Below are positions 1 to 12,855 of a stretch of 64,000 nucleotides of DNA, one piece after another (the first letter of the stretch is position 1; every line of letters begins with the position of its first letter). Under the pieces are notes generated by a model, which was given only the letters and a program-made list of their open reading frames with translations, was not told where the DNA came from and did not search any database. Made by a program: the position numbers and the translations under genes. Source of the DNA: Lineolata rhizophorae (Eukaryota; Ascomycota; Dothideomycetes; Lineolatales; Lineolataceae); NCBI GenBank assembly GCA_010093515.1, contig MU001687.1:320070-384069 (forward strand), given 5' to 3'.

Positions 1-967
1 AAGCCTGAAACTACTACGGAGTACGAAGGCTCCGATCAGTAGTGCGGGCCCGTATCGTGCTCAGGCTTGCACCGCCACAGCTCAATCTTGCTGACTCATA
101 GCTCAGGTTGAACCGCCTGGTATTGAGGTATGAAAGCGGAAATGGAATTTGGAAAGGTGAATTCTGGGGAAAGAGTCTGGGGAAAGAGTCTGGGGAAAGA
201 ATCTGGGGAAAGAATCTGGGAAAGAGTATGTCACTTGAAAACCACGCGAACTGGTCATGAGAAGAGGGACTCTTTTGGACTTTTGTGGAAGCATACGGTT
301 ACCTGTAAACAAGTGGCTGTTCAAAGAGCCGGAAATTACCCAGACATAAAGTGCCGTGTCACAAAAAGCCTCGCGTGGACCCATGTATTGACAGCAATAG
401 GCTCCGATAGACACAAAGCAGCAGGAAATAACCGACATAAAACTCTTCGTACAGCATATGGAACCACCAGCCCGTTTACTCTTCCATAGACAGCTTTTCG
501 CCAAACTCGCAAGGCAGACTTCCTTCCATGCAATGACACATGTACAGACAACATAAAAATTACAGTATTCCTAGGAAAGCCATGCCGCAAAAAGATGAAG
601 GACGGAACAAAGCCCATACTTCATCCATCGATCCTCTAGATCCAGGCCCAAAGCACGCCAGACCGGGCCGGGGGTATCCATTCCGAAACCCACACGTAAT
701 TACGCCGCCCAATGCAGACGGGACAGAAAAGCAGAGACAAGAACAAAAGAAAACAAGGACAAGGGTCGAAGCCGATTTCAGAATCAAAAAGAAGAAAAAG
801 CATCTCAGACGTGAGATGGACCACGCACGCCGCGTTCGCCAGATATCCTTTGCCCGTGCAGCCCGCTTGATTAAGAAGAAAGCCGCCGATGACCCAAGCC
901 TCGAAAAGCCAGTCCGCCCACGCCGTGAATTGATCAGCAAGAAAACGCCACCGCCTCACCTAGTGGC
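1..967. other. Left-edge intergenic DNA, downstream of HFI1
   Basis: No gene could be supported. The stretch lies 3' of the minus-strand HFI1 gene. It holds a 13-bp tandem repeat (listed separately) and one copy of the near-palindrome TACGGAGTA at 15-23. A plus-strand open frame from about 540 runs into the antisense of the HFI1 end, but it has lysine-rich low-complexity content and no recognisable domain, so it looks like chance. Confidence 0.6.
163..226. repeat. 13-bp minisatellite, about five copies
   Basis: The unit TCTGGGGAAAGAG (third and fourth copies end in A) is repeated at 163-175, 176-188, 189-201 and 202-214, with a 12-bp final copy. A unit length not divisible by three, and frame drift of any translation across the copies, argue that this is non-coding. 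Confidence 0.9.
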
Positions 968-2830
968 TTACAATCTCACAGCCAAACAGTCATCCAACAC
1001 TCCCACCAATTTCTGCCGATCCCTCGCCGAGGAGCCTCGCCAACCCAGATTGTCTGTCTCTCCTTCCGCCTCGTCCGCCACCATAGCATCCGTCTGCGCA
1101 TCTGCGCCCGGTACAATAGCCAACGGCTTCGCCGCCGGAGGTGGATCATACGCTGTCGTAGACGAGTAGTCGAACTGCTCGTGCTGCGCGAGCAGCATCT
1201 GCGCAAAGGGGATAGGCACGTTTGAAGTTCCGCCGGTGCCAAGCTCCATAGCAAGGCGAAACTCTTCAATCGTGATAGGTCCGGTACGACCTCCGCCATT
1301 GCTCTTGACCGGGTAGCGGGAAGGGCCTTTGCCGGCGCCGCGCTTGCCCCTGCTGTTTTGCTGCTTCTGGCTGGATTTCTGGGATGGGGTGGAGAGTGCG
1401 GTCTTGAGAGCGGCAGAACGTGTGGGAAAGTAGACTGCGGCAATGACCTCCTTGATGTAGTACTCTGTGGCAACGTTGATGATCTCGGAGCAGCCCGTCG
1501 TCGCACCGTTGGCGAGGCCTTCCTCGTAGCAGATGGGCGTGATGCGGGCGCTGATGGAGTCTTGATCTGGGAATTCGAAGGTTTCGCTGAAGAGAGGTTG
1601 GGCGTAGCGTTTGCGGATTTCGAGGTCGAGGTCTGGGTTGGGGAGAAGTCGTGAGCATAGGAGGATGAGGCATTTAGCTTAGTTTGGCCCATATATCTGG
1701 CAACTTACTCATCTTATTCATACCTCCGGCGGAAGCGGGCACTGTTTCGGGGGCACGGATCTGGCGCGCGGTGTGGTAGTCCATCATTGTCTGGTTGAAC
1801 GCATCGAAAGGCTCCTGCGAAGAAGCTATGTTAACTAAAGCTTGCTTCGCCCTAGCTCAGATGGGTAGGGTTGACAGCGCTTACATCATGGATCGTCTTG
1901 ATCCGGTGCCTCTCTCGCGCAGGCAGCGCCATAACCTCCGTTTTGATGCGTTTCTCGGTCTCATCGCCCGGCGCGGGCTTGGCCGCTGCCGCGGATGGCT
2001 TGTCATTGGCCGAGACCCAGGTCGCGACGCCTGGCTCGGGCGGATCACGGCCAGCGTTGGTCATGATGGCGCAGACGAATTGGTTGTGGAGGTGCAGACG
2101 GTTCAGGTCGCCTTGAAATAGATGCTCGGTCTCGCGGGTGAACTCTGCTTGGTTTCGTCTACCTGTGGATATGATAAGGCGGAAAGGGCGCAGGCGTTAG
2201 CTAGACGACCAAGTCGAATGGCAAGAAATGCGGAAGGAAAGAGCGCATAGTGTGTGTGATGAGAAACGAGCGGGGATACAGATTGGCAATAGGAAAGTGG
2301 AATATTTCGTGGCTCCATAAGCTTTAAGTTCATGGTGCGGCAGGTAATACTAATCGACTTGCGCGCAAACCTCTGCAACAGGAATGACCTATGCAATCGA
2401 GGAGACGCAAGTGCACGCGAAGTCGGAGCCTTCAAACCCAAAAAGCGCAGCAACGATGCCAAAGCAAGCACTCACCAAGGAAAAACTCCCTCATAGCTTC
2501 CTTATAGGCGCCCCAACCATCTCCAATCGCTGCCTTCAACGCGGTGTACAACGGCTCCATGTCGATTCGCGGCATCGATTGTTTGTCCTGCTGACCACCA
2601 CTAGACGCGCCTGCTCCTCCCGTAGTGCTAGCTTGTGCGCCATTGACCTGGCCCGCACCGCCGCCCAGCACGCCTCCAGAGAGCACCCCTGCACCCGCCG
2701 ACATCGAGCCCGACTTCGGCTTGTTGAGCATCATGCCGCTCGGAGCGACGGTGCCGGTCCCAGCCATGGCGGGGGGAAGTGGTTTATTTGCCAGCGTGGG
2801 CGTGGGCGTGGAGCCCGTCGACCCCGGCAT
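968..2830 (-). CDS. HFI1: SAGA complex subunit Hfi1/Ada1
   Basis: Transcriptional co-activator subunit of the nuclear SAGA histone acetyltransferase complex; in yeast Hfi1/Ada1 is needed for SAGA integrity and pairs with Taf12 through a histone fold. Four exons on the minus strand: 2830-2476, 2162-1885, 1814-1709, 1632-968, giving 467 residues; all three introns have GT donors and AG acceptors and keep phase. After a Gly/Ser/Ala-rich N-terminus, family hallmarks follow: RIDMEPLYTALKAAIGD near residue 90, then PEPGVATWVSANDKP, then RKRYAQPLFSETFEFPD, and a region around TPICYEEGLANGA followed by the predicted histone-fold segment. A poorly conserved C-terminal tail holds IPFAQMLLAQHEQFDY. Start chosen as the first Met of the frame. 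The residue patterns match the SAGA-Tad1 family closely, so the identification is strong; the exact start is less certain. Confidence 0.9.
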
Positions 2831-3883
2831 TTTGGCGGGTTGTCGCGATGTCCTTGATCGGTGGGGTAGTAGTAATGGTGGGGACGGGGTGTATGCGCAC
2901 GAGGCTAGGAGGCGAAATACGAGGGGCCTCAGACCGAGATGGAAAAATAGAAGGAGAGCTGGTCAGAGGGTGCGGTGCGATGACTGGGAATGCCCTTGGG
3001 CGAGAAATGCGCTGGCGTTAGTCGATGATGCGGGAGTTTAGAGTGGTCGCAATGAAGATACGCTAAGGCGGACGCGACGTCGGTGGTCGGGTGTCTTAAG
3101 GACTCGCGGAACAATCCTTTGTCCGGACTTGCTCACTGATGCGAACCTCCAAGTGCAACCAGCTAAAAAGGCAAAGGCGGACCATGAGACATTTTGCAAT
3201 TTAAAATTAGAGTATTAGCTGCTTCAGTAGCTCTATAGGTGTAGTAGACTAATATAGCGATCTTATGATATATGCATTTTCTCCATGAATGCTTAGTATG
3301 TGCCACTATGTTCAATTCTAACTCTATTCCAGTTTCGCTTCTTCCCGCACACTTCGGTTGGGGGTAAGTCCAGTCAATATATAATTAGTACTCTAGGTTT
3401 ATTATTTATGTCTATTTATATTTAATATAGACATTTAATTGTGTTTTCGTCTTGAAGTGATATTAGAATCTACCTAGTTAGTGGCATGATCTTCTACACC
3501 TCATCACCACCTCCTAATATTCTGTTGAACTATTACATGTCACAGAAGCTTCTGTTACGCTTTGGCCAAAGCATAATCTCTTGAAGGCGTGCAGCCTATT
3601 AAACAAAATACCAAAGAATATCTCAGCTCGTATTCACTCCATCCTATCCAGCCAACTTTTTGTTTCCCTTAGTTGAGTAATAGTTCTACACACAAAAGAA
3701 AAGCCCTGGGTATATATATTCTGTTTAAACCAGCAATATGAAGCCATCAAATATCAATGGATGCATCAACCTCACTGACTTCCATCCCACCACGCAATGC
3801 ATTCCACGACGCCGCGCCACCAATATGCGACCCGAACGAAGAGAACCTACCCAATGCCTCCCCATCGCGCTACTATCACTCCA
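2831..3883. other. Intergenic: HFI1 upstream and BRE4-like downstream DNA
   Basis: The HFI1-proximal 250 bp are GC-rich and include one GACGCG at 3071-3076. From about 3180 to 3740 the DNA is clearly AT-rich with no sustained open frame. No repeat element, RNA gene or coding sequence was recognised. Confidence 0.6.
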
Positions 3884-6800
3884 TTACTCAAGCTTGAGAT
3901 TCTCCTCATTTAGCACGCCATACAACTGTTCAACGTCGCCGCATAGACTGACAATACCCTGCGCCAGCTGGCCCGTCACCAGGGCTACAGTAGCGGAGAT
4001 GAGTTAGCGCGTAAACCTCTACACATAGGATGCGAAGGGGGAGCGAAAGGCCAAATATTAGCGATTGTTCCGGGCCACGTACCGTACGCGTACAACAACT
4101 CATAGTCTTCTTCCGTCGTCTTCTCCCGCCCGGGCCCGTGCTGCCTAAAGTCGAAAATCCGCGCCAGCAGCCTATCGCGAGTGTGCTCGATGTTCGGCAG
4201 CGCGTCGTTGAGCGGATACTCGAGCTTCATGGACGAAGCCAGGACTGCGCGGCGCACGCCATTAGTAACTCCGACTCAACCCAGCAGCTCTACACCGCAA
4301 AAGGAGTTTGGGGAGCTCTCACCGCTAAACAAATGACTGATCCTACTACTCAACTGCCTCCGCTCCTCCGCCGTCCACTTCAGCAACTCCCTCTCCCCCT
4401 CGCTCGCCTTCAAGTCCTTGCTAATCACCACGTTCATGGCGTAAAACGCGTCCAGCATGTGCCCGGTCGTCTGTAATATCTTCCTCATAGTCCTGTCGGG
4501 AAACGGCCCCCGGAGCTCGAACTCGCTCACCGCGGCCCGCCGCAGCCCTTCGAGCCGCGTCAGGAAGCGCCGCAGCTCTAACGACTCGCGGATATCCATG
4601 TAGGGTGCGGCCCAAGGGGGCAGCGCCGAGGAGGACGGCAGCGCGCCCGAGGAAGGGCGACGGGGTGGAGGCATCGGCGGGGGCAGATCTGCCGTGCCGC
4701 CGCCGCCGCCGCCGGCCGATGGCGAAGGACCATTGGCGCCAGCAGCGGCAGCGCTGCCGTTGGTCGCCGCTGGCGGCGCTAGGGGGTGCGGGGGCAGACC
4801 CAACACCTGGTCACCGGGCGGCAGCAGCATGCCGAGCGGGTCCCTGCGCCAGATGAGCGACATGCGCAGCCAGAGGACGCAGATGCCGTCCTTGAACTTG
4901 CGGCGGGCCGAGATAGGCCAGATGAGGCGCGTGATGACGATGCCCCACAGGCAGCCGACCATGACAGCCACGACGCGGTGCAGCACGATCTCCCAGATCT
5001 CGGGCGCGATGCCGCCCTCGTCGTCATCATCCTCGTTGTCGGCCTTGGTCGATAGCGAGTACGCGTACAGCGCCGAGAGGTTGTATGTCAGCAGGATGAA
5101 GCGGCCCATGGGGCCCTTGCCTAGCCCCACAATGATGTAGAAGCAGCCCACGCTAACTAGCCAACCGAGAAAAGCGAGCACGACGGCGTTTTCGTCAGCG
5201 AGTACCCAGGCTACGATGGCGAATAGGGCTCCTAGACACGTGCCGAGGAAGCGTTGGTACCCGGTCGTGTTGCTTGCGCCAATAGTCATCGAGCACACGA
5301 GCATGTACGACAGCAGGCCCCATTCGCCGCGCCAGTGCGAGTAGAAAGGTCGCGTGGCCGAGATGAAGGACCACATGGCGTACAGAATAGCTCCGACGCC
5401 GACCTTGACGGCGAAGCGGAGGTCGTCGCGTCGTAGGAAGGCGAGGGCACGCCAGAGGCGGTGATTTAGGGTCTGGTGCTGGCGCGGTTTTTCGGGATCG
5501 TGCCGGTTAGGGGGTTGGGCGTGGCTGGGACTGGGAATTTGTTGTGATAGACCTTGCTCAGCGGTAGCTTCTGTGAGCTCTGAAGTCATTTGCCGTCAGC
5601 AATACCATCGTTACGCGCCTATTTCCAAACTATATGGTGCAAATTTACACGCAACGAAATAGACTTACCGGGCACATCTATATATCCCTCGCCTTTCTTC
5701 CCCCTCCTCCACCACAACAGCCAATTCCACCGCCTCCCCAACAACCCCCTCGCCTCAACTTCCCCCTTCAACTCCTCCAACGTATCCAAATAAACCAGCA
5801 TATCCTCAGCAAAGTCTTGCAAGCTACTACTAAAATAGCCGCAGCTGGCTGCGACCTCCTCGTAGTCGGCCGCGACCTCGACGCTCTTGTCGAGCGTGAG
5901 CAGCTTCGTCTCGTACAGCATGGCGAGGGCCTCGTGCCTCGCGCGTGTGAAGAGATCGATGGCGTCGACCAGGCTAGCGCGGAAGTTGCAGTTGATGGCG
6001 ATGGCCGAGGGGTCTGCCTGGGGGCTCTGCGGTAGCTCGTCCAACATCTGCTTGAGCGTGTAGGCGAGCGACTTCATGGGCGGGCCTAGGTGCGCGATGA
6101 AGATCGCGAAGATGTCTGCCGGCGTTGACGCGTTCATCAGCACGTGCTCCACGCTAGGTCTGCGTTGTCCGCCGCCGCCGCCGCCGCCGCCTGCGCCTGG
6201 CAAAGATGGCACTCGCTCATCTTGCCCGCCGCCGGCATCTCCGCGATCCCGCGGATCCTCCTCTCGTTCCTCTTCTTCTGGGAGCTCGTCGATGGCGCCT
6301 AGCGCAGAAAACCGCTCCTCCAATTGCATGAACTGCGGGGAGTGCATCCCAGGGGATCTCGGACTTGCAAATGCCGATTGCTGCGGCGCGGCCGGCGTGC
6401 CATTGCCATGTTGGCTCTGGGCCTGCCCCATAGCCGCTGTTTCTACTGTAGTAGTGGTTTTTCTAATGAGCGTGAACTGCGTCGCCGCGGCGCTTCTCAA
6501 CCCGCCAATATTCTCCGTCAACTGTTCCAAGCACCTGACCAACTTTTCCTCCAGCACCCATTCTTTCTCCTCACCTAGCAAGAGATGCTCGAACTTGGCC
6601 TCTCTCAAATCCTTGCCCATTTTGGCCATGACGCTCTTGTTCCCTTCAGTCGCTTGCACGAAGTGCGGATGGTCGAGCTCCTCCTCCGTGCCGGACAGAA
6701 ACGAGCGCGTGATCATGGCGAGCATATCGGCAAGGGTGTCAGTGGCCTGAGCAAAGTCGCGGCGTAATTGTCGGCGAGCCGAAATGGGCTGTAGCGTAAA

Positions 6801-7966
6801 GGAGACGAGCGTGGTTGCGAGGATGCCAAGGACGAGCATCTTGAGGACCTGGACGACCTTGTCGACTGAGATGGTGCCAGCTTGGACGGCGCCCTCTTTG
6901 GTAAGCACAGTGATGATGGCTAGGGAGGTTAGGGAGCAGGCCTGCATGCTTGATTAGGGCGCTTTGATACTTGAATCGTCTCATAAGGTTTTAGATATCC
7001 AGAATGAAAAGATATGAGAGCAAGTGGACCAATTCCATGCCAAACCCTTAGTCCAGATAAAGAGAAAAACGACCGTACATACCACATTGACCAACGGACT
7101 GCCCAGCCTCTGCTTCAACCAAGCTACGAATCCCAACCCCGCGCCGCAAAACACAATCAACACGATAACCTGCCCCGCGACCCTTGACCCCTCGCCATGT
7201 CCCGCACACGCCGTCGCTATCCCCATACTCGCGAAGCTCACCCCGGCGGCATACAAGAACGCCAATGCCGCATCCACCGTGGCCTCCACCATGCTGCCCG
7301 CGCTCCTATACGGATGGAAGTACACGGTGATGGTGGCGACCATGTGCTTGCCGTCCTGCCTGCCCAGCCAGCCCGCCACGGCCGGCACGAACGTCGCCAG
7401 GCTGCCCAGCAGGTACGCGAGCGAGCACTTGAGGATGCCCTGCCCCGTCTGCGACGTCGCGAAGGCCCAGAGCCGCAGCAGCAGCACCCGCGCGTTGGAC
7501 AGGAACACGGCCGTGTGGCTGCGGTCCCGCGGGCCCAGCGCGCCCCGCGACGCGCGCCGCACGTAGCGCGAGCGCCGGATCAGCAGCGGCGCGCGCTCCG
7601 AGTCGCTGGTCGAAGGGGCCGCGGCGGCGCCGCCGCCGGGGCCGTCGGTCTGCGTGTTGGTGTTGCTGGGGCCATCGTCGCGGAGGGTGAAGGTGCGGCG
7701 GACGCGCTCGCCGGTGCGTGGGAGGACGAGAGTAGCTTCACGGAGCTGGATTGAGGGGTGGTTATAGCGTTAGCTTCAGGTCAGCGCTTGGGTGTCGCCG
7801 GGCGTTCGACGGTGGCATCGGGTTTGCAACGTATATGCGCGTATACGCGAACACACGGGTAACAGAGTGCTTGCTGGTGGTGGTTACTCACACCGCGCCG
7901 CAGAAAGCGGCGGGCCGCCGGCGAACCGGCGCCGTCGCTCGACGAGGTTCCAGCGGCGGGACTCAT
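3884..7966 (-). CDS. BRE4-like membrane protein (FUSC/ArAE superfamily)
   Basis: Large polytopic membrane protein of the fungal family that includes yeast Bre4 (brefeldin A sensitivity); members resemble aromatic-acid and fusaric-acid efflux proteins, but the substrate is unknown. Six exons: 7966-7892, 7745-7083, 6941-5669, 5579-4323, 4244-4083, 3984-3884, all with GT/AG borders and consistent phase, giving 1,176 residues, normal for the family. Order: a first membrane bundle (about residues 90-290, ArAE_2_N-like), a long cytosolic helical region with Gly/Pro-rich inserts, a second bundle starting near LRFAVKVGVGAILYAMW (FUSC_2-like) and a helical C-terminal domain (ArAE_2/DUF2421-like). Two (CCG)n tracts encode poly-Gly/Pro loops (near 6170-6190 and 4698-4716). 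The 25-codon first exon is short, so the N-terminus is the least certain part. Confidence 0.88.
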
Positions 7967-8862
7967 GAGGGCGTCCTCGGGTCCGCTGGCGCTGCTGTGC
8001 TCGCGACAAAAGTGTGCATTGCCGATTGGGAAGGGGGACGGAGAAGCGCCGTCTGACGTTGTTGGGAGGCGGGCTGCGTGGAGGGCGAGGAGGAGGATTG
8101 GGCGATGAGCTGGGCGGGGGAGACGCGCGCGGCCGACAGCAATTGGACAGCGAAACGGGGCGCGCTAGGGCGATGCATCCAGACCAGGATTCCAGCAAGA
8201 AGTTGCCGCTCGCAGGCCAAGAGGGCGGAGGAGCTTGGGCCCGGTCGCTGGCCCAGGCCCGGCGCGCCCGTCGTCTCAGAGGAAGAGCACCCTCCCGGAC
8301 AATGATCCTATCGTATGCAGGCTGTTGGAGCTGGAAGCGCAGCCTGCTGGAAATCCCGCCTTCTTTTAGCTCGTACCGGGGGATGTGCGACGTGCGATTT
8401 TCGCGCCGCTCAGCTCGCACGTGTTCGGAGTACATTCCGACCTCGCCATGGTGTCGCCAGCAAATCGGAAATCGGCGTTTGCTCCACGATCGACAGGGCA
8501 GAGAGCTTGGCCTGCAATTGGCAGAGAGACGCGGGATTGGATGCTGTTCCCGGAGCGCCTACACCGCCAAACTAACCTAGCATGCTACCTGAATGCACCG
8601 CACTACAATTGTTGTCTCTAGTAGGGAATTGTACGCTGAGTTATCACTCTTGGAACATTCCTTTTCGTAGGCGGCGGTGTCTATTGCAGAACTATGATAT
8701 CTCGGGACGCCTTGGAAACCCATTGACTCCTGGATCTGACTGATACTTGTACAGACACCGGGTCTCTGCAAGACCGTGGACACTATACATATTAATTCTT
8801 CCCATAAAATCCAAGAGAAAGCTAAGGAAAATCGATTTCGATACAAAGAACCGCACCTTTCT
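7967..8862. other. Intergenic between BRE4-like gene and MSH2
   Basis: GC-rich DNA upstream of the BRE4-like gene, grading into the MSH2 3' flank. Open frames here are antisense or chance frames typical of GC-rich DNA. Two GACGCG hexamers occur (8122 and 8528), which serves as a reminder that this motif is common in the window. No RNA gene or repeat was seen. Confidence 0.55.
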
Positions 8863-11859
8863 TCACAATGCCTCGAGCCGCTTAAAAAACGGATTCCCCG
8901 CCAACCTCTTCTCCCCCTTCACCAACTCCCTCATCCTCTCCACCTGCTCCGTCTTACTCATGCCCGGCTTCCCCTCGACCTCCCTCTTCCACTTCTGCAG
9001 GATCCCCTTCAGCAGCGCGCTCCCTTCCTCGACCTCCTCTGCCGACGCCTCCGGCAGCGTATCTTCCTGGGCCGCCTCGCCCTTCCCCGAGAAGTCCTCC
9101 AGCTCGTCCGCCTTCCGCTTCGCCATCCGCACCACCTTCTCCGGGAACCGGACCAGCTCCGCCACGTGGATGCCGAACGACTGATCGCAGATGCCCGGCT
9201 CGACCTTGTACAGCAGCGTGACCTCCCTCCTGCGCTCGCCCGCCGCCGCCTGCGCTCCGCCTTTCCCCGTCACCTGCTGCTCGATGTCGCTGATGTGCGC
9301 CGCCACGTGCAAGTTCTTGACCTGCGGGTATGCATCGCTGAGGGCCGTGAGCTCGTGGAAGTGGGTAGCGAAGAGCGCGAAGGCGCCGATCTCGCGCACG
9401 ATGTGCTCCGAGATGGCCCAGGCGAGGCCGAAGCCGTCGTAGGTGCTGGTGCCGCGGCCCAGCTCGTCGATGACGATGAGCGACTCGCGCGTCGCGCTCT
9501 TGAGGATGTTGGCCGTCTCGAGCATCTCGGCCATAAAGGTCGACACGCCCTTAAGCTGCGAGTCGGACGCGCCCACGCGCGCCAGGATCGAGTCGAAGAT
9601 GGTGAGCTCGGCCTCGGCGCACGGCACGAAGCAGCCCACCTGCGCCAGCAGCGCGATGACGCCGATCTGTCGGATGTAGGTGCTCTTACCGCCCATGTTC
9701 GGCCCCGTAATGATGAGGAACTCGGAAGAACCCCGTTCCAGCACCGCATCGTTGGTGATGAACTGCACGTCGTCCTGCATCTCCATGCACGGGTGCCGTG
9801 CCTCTTTGAGCACGGTCCGGCCGGTCCCCCGCTGGTGCACCAGCGGCCGGGCGTACGCCGTCGGCGCATGGACTGATACGTGGGCGAAGCTGACGATGAC
9901 GTCTAGGTGTGCCAGTACGCCGGCCAACCTCTCGAACACAGGACAGTAGGACGAGGCGACCCCAACAACCTCGGACACGAGTCCCGTCTGTGTGCGGTTG
10001 TAGTTCTCCGAGAGCTGGTCGAACTCGCGCCGCAGCGACTGCAGGTCTGAGGTCGTGAAGAAGACGCCATTCTTCTGGGTTGAGCACTCCTGGTACTGCT
10101 TCTTGTTGCGGATGCAGCCGGCCTCGGTGCGCGTCAGACGGAGGCACCAACCATGCACACGGTGGTTCTCAAGGAAGAGCTTCTTCTCCGTGTCCTGGTC
10201 GAGATCGCGCCCGACTTTGCGATGTTCCAGGCTCATCTCATAGCGCAGCTTGTCGAGCCGTTTGCGGATGATGCGTAGGCTATCGTCGAATTCGGGCTTG
10301 ATGATGAACTCATGATTGTCGAGCGCGTCGAGGTCGACCGTCGTCTCGACCATTTCTTGAAGCTTAGACAGGCTGTCGGAGAATTCCTGTAGGATTTCAG
10401 TCAGAGACAGTAAAGGAAATAAACAAAGGGTGTCATTCCTACCCGAATCTTGATGGTGTACTCAGCGTCCAACGCATCCTTGTACTTCTCATCCATGACC
10501 CCTTCCAGCGTGCCCAGAAATCCCGGCAACCTGATAGCCACCTGGTAGGCCCTGACCACATCTTCCAGATTCGCCTTCTTCCGCTGGAATTTCTTGGCTA
10601 GCCGATACAAGTCCGGAATGGATCTCAGATGCTCTTCTTGCATCGTCTGCCTTAGCTCCGTGTCCTCCACAAACGCCTCCACCAACTGTTGGCGCCTTTC
10701 GATTTCCTTCACATTCATGAGTGGCTGCTTCAACCACTGCGCCAGCAGCCGACTTCCCACCGGCGTTTTGCAGTGGTTCAAGAGACCATAGATGCTCATA
10801 GTCTTCGAGCCGTCCCGCGGGCCCGGCATCAAATTGAGCGCTTTCAAGGCCGCTGCATCCAACTTCATGTATTGCGACAAGTCGTGCTGATACAGCTGGT
10901 ACTGGCCGAAGTTCGACGCGTCGCTCATGACGCCGAGATACTTGATCAGCGCCGCCGCACTACCCATGGCCAGCTTAAGATCGGTTTGTGGCAGCAAGCC
11001 CGCACCGCCCTTGTCATCCCGCAACAGTCTACTCAGGTCCTGCTCGATATCCCTAGTCGCAAAGTCACCGCCGCTCCGCTCCGCGACAGCGCACCCGCAG
11101 CTGTCAGCGATGGCGCGCAGCTTGGCGAGCTCGACGTCGCCCTTGGCCGACTCGACCTGGACCAGGCACTCGCGCACGCCGAGCTGGATCAGTAGCGACT
11201 CGAAGTTGGAGTAGAGGTCGTTGTCGAGGAACTCGGCGACGCCGAGCTCGCGGACCGACGCGTCGGCGAAACAGACGCCCACGTTGCGGGCCTCGGAGGC
11301 CCGGGCCGACACCTTGACCGCCAGGATGATGGGCGCCGCCTCCAGCTGCCCGCCCAGATCATCCTCGATGGCCTGCAGGTTGCCGGGCGAGGCCTGCTTG
11401 GCCATCTTCCAGTTGTTGCGCCCGCTCGCCTCCCAGATCTCGATGCGCTTGCCCAGTCGGAAGAGGGCTTCGCGGAGGAAGTTGCGGAACACAGTCACGG
11501 AAAGAGTGACGGATTCGAGGCCGGGCTCGCGGCCCAATTGACGAAGCACGGAGGTGGTGCGGTAGACCTGGCGTTAAGGATGTCATTAGCAAAGGTTTCT
11601 AGGAACGATTTCGCGACAATTGAACGATTTGTTCGGAACACGTTAAACACCTGGTCCGGATGTAGCGACAGGACAGATGTAGCGAAGTGGATTAGGCTCG
11701 TACAGTCTTAGCAATAAAAGTTGCATCCGCTCCGTGGGAGGTGTAATAATCCCCGCGGTCGAACATCCGAATCGTGTCGTCACCTTTGGTAGAAAGGTTG
11801 CGGAAGAAACGAATGAAGCCGACCTCATCGTCAACCTTGAGCTCCGGTCGCGATGCCAT
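8863..11859 (-). CDS. MSH2: DNA mismatch repair protein Msh2
   Basis: MutS homologue; pairs with Msh6 or Msh3 to recognise base mismatches and small loops in nuclear DNA and signals through its ATPase. Three exons: 11859-11704, 11567-10443, 10386-8863, phase 0 at both joins, giving 934 residues, the usual size. The start [15 protein letters not shown] is the standard fungal Msh2 N-terminus; a Met 13 residues further upstream in the same frame is less likely. The connector and lever domains precede a clamp around SEFLI; the Walker A motif [10 protein letters not shown] lies near residue 650 and the Walker B/signature [14 protein letters not shown] near 735, followed by the conserved ATHFHEL. 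The C-terminus ends in FFKRLEAL. Two GACGCG sites sit 100-125 bp upstream of the ATG; yeast MSH2 is known to be cell-cycle regulated. Nothing looks damaged. Confidence 0.97.
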
Positions 11860-11958
11860 GATTGGTTGCAAAGCTGTGCTGCTAGGAGGGAATTGCACGA
11901 GGCCTGCTTTGAGATTTGGAGAGTCGGCGTGGTTGAGACGAACGGAAGGCGAGGGGGC

Positions 11959-11986
11959 GACGCGGTCCGCGAGTAGGCGAGACGCG
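11959..11986. promoter_or_regulatory. Paired GACGCG (MBF-like) sites upstream of MSH2
   Basis: GACGCG occurs at 11959-11964 and 11981-11986, about 100-125 bp upstream of the MSH2 start codon. This matches the core of MBF/MCB elements that drive S-phase genes in yeasts. The hexamer is frequent in this GC-rich window, so function is inference. Confidence 0.35.
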
Positions 11987-12802
11987 ACTTAGCGCGTTCT
12001 GCCGTTATTGACCGCCCGGGCTTCATTAAGCTTTAGCCAAGGCCCTAGGGCAGGACACGTGTGAGCGCTATTTTCACGCTAGCCTAATCTCCCGGAGGCA
12101 TACGGAGTACTGTATGTACTAAATACAATGCTCCGATTCCCACAATACCTACGTGAACAGAACGGTTCTTGGTCTCTTACTGCTTTTCCTGATTCCAAAC
12201 GTGCTGCGTCTAGCCAATGGTCGATCAAGTCCATGAAACAAGAATTCCCCCTTTCTTAGGCCCCACAAGCTAACCACTCTAGAAGCGCACGTGTGTAGCC
12301 CTTCACGTGCTCCGGAGATTCGCTCCATTTCTTCCTCCGAGACCAAGTCTCATGCCCCATGTGGTGGGTCTCGCAACAAGACGCCAAAGCCCGTCCGCGA
12401 AGCATTCAAGACGGAAACTGCGAGTAATCACCGGAGTCGCGAGACTCTCGGAGTCCTAGGAAATAATAGCCGGCTACTGGCGAATGACCCGGACTCATAG
12501 TACCCTATACCTAGTCGCTGGGTCCCTTATGTGGATGCGGAAAAAGCACACACTTTCAACGTCATAGAGTAAAGGGCAGAGTAAACGTACGGCTACAATT
12601 GTAGCAATGGGTCAGCTCTCAAGAAGTAGGTACTTGTCCTTTTCTTTTTATTGTTACTTTTCCTGGCTTTTACGAGCCTCCTTCGTCGTTTAAGGCCTTC
12701 CTTAGCTCCAACTAGAAGAAACATAGCTACAGCAGTGAGTATATAGCATGTAGCGCAGTCTCTACGTCGCTGGAGGCCTCTCTTATCCAAATACCGCTCC
12801 TA

Positions 12803-12855
12803 CGATACGCGATGCACGATGCGCGATGCGCGATGCGACGATGCGATGATGCGTC
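12803..12855. repeat. GATGCG-type simple repeat
   Basis: A run of imperfect CGATGCG/CGATGCACG units over about 50 bp in intergenic DNA. It is a plain simple-sequence repeat with no coding or mobile-element features. Confidence 0.7.

Noticed and set aside
540-1169. Plus-strand 209-codon open frame overlapping the HFI1 3' end
   Set aside because: Low-complexity, Lys/Arg-rich, antisense to a confident exon, with no domain.
8776-9876. 366-codon plus-strand open frame antisense to MSH2
   Set aside because: Mirror of GC-rich MSH2 coding sequence; composition is Arg/His/Leu-rich without any domain.
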